Positions 5,537-5,647 of a DNA stretch of 5,647 nt are shown here, piece by piece. The notes under the pieces were generated by a model, which did no database searches, was not told the DNA's origin, and saw only the letters and a list, made by a program, of their open reading frames with translations. Where the stretch lies: NCBI GenBank assembly GCA_964385705.1, contig CAYLQG010000090.1:1-5647 (forward strand), given 5' to 3'. Made by a program: the position numbers and the translations under genes. The DNA comes from DATKGN01 sp964385705 (GTDB taxonomy: Bacteria; Patescibacteriota; Microgenomatia; UBA10105; UBA927). The first letter of the stretch is position 1, and every line of letters begins with the position of its first letter.

Positions 5537-5647
5537 ATGCGCATAGGGTTATTATTTCCTTCAATTTACGCTTCGCAAACATTGTTTCCGGACAAGATTT
5601 TCGCACCGAGGGAGCTTCTTATCGACCTTGCTGACGGTTTAGTCAGA
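5537..5647 (+). CDS. Probable GT-B glycosyltransferase, N-terminal 37 residues (3' truncated)
   Basis: ATG at 5537 opens a frame that runs without a stop to the window edge. The peptide begins MRIGLLFPSIYAS, a first beta strand and loop, and continues with IFAPRELLIDLADGLV, an amphipathic helix such as follows the first strand in family 4 glycosyltransferases ('APrELaidLAdgLv+rGHeV' in relatives, from memory). No catalytic motif is in the window, so the call rests on this N-terminal pattern and on two neighbouring glycosyltransferases. The start is chosen because it lies eight bases after TATACT and gives the family-typical M-R-I-x-L beginning. Confidence 0.65.
   Translation, partial: MRIGLLFPSIYASQTLFPDKIFAPRELLIDLADGLVR

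Overview
The window is a stretch of bacterial DNA of moderate GC content with all supported genes on the + strand. It was probably assembled from a metagenome, because a run of exactly 100 N (1060-1159) marks a scaffold gap. The combination of a TrmB-like regulator with a PLD-like effector domain, a very small coiled-coil protein, stand-alone glycosyltransferases and short intergenic spaces is reminiscent of Candidate Phyla Radiation (Patescibacteria) genomes. No phylogenetic marker gene is present, so this placement is an inference. The standard genetic code fits: TAA, TAG and one TGA serve as stops.

Layout. Positions 1-639 hold the 3' part of a TrmB-family transcriptional regulator that enters from the left edge. 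Positions 682-954 encode a 90-residue coiled-coil protein with a perfect 33-bp in-frame tandem duplication. A gene starting at 1004 runs into the gap, and an unrecognised gene emerges from it and ends at 1554; whether these are one gene or two cannot be told. The right-hand part reads as a surface-glycan or lipid-carrier glycosylation cluster: a polytopic membrane protein (1628-2560), a family 2 (GT-A) glycosyltransferase (2604-3590), a family 4 (GT-B) glycosyltransferase (3640-4839), a class I SAM-dependent methyltransferase (4878-5513) and the first 37 codons of another apparent GT-B glycosyltransferase (5537 to the right edge).

The enzymes would plausibly build and decorate a glycan at the inner face of the membrane: two or three sugar transfers, a possible methylation, and a membrane protein of unknown role. 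Substrates cannot be read from the sequence.

The most notable non-coding signal is a repeated promoter arrangement. At least five start codons (682, 1004, 2604, 3640, 5537) have a -35/-10 pair with a 17-18 bp spacer and the -10 box ending only 6-10 nt before the start codon. No convincing Shine-Dalgarno sequence is seen before any of them. This predicts leaderless or near-leaderless mRNAs, each gene with its own promoter, rather than one classical operon. No convincing intrinsic terminator, tRNA, rRNA, CRISPR array or insertion sequence was seen.
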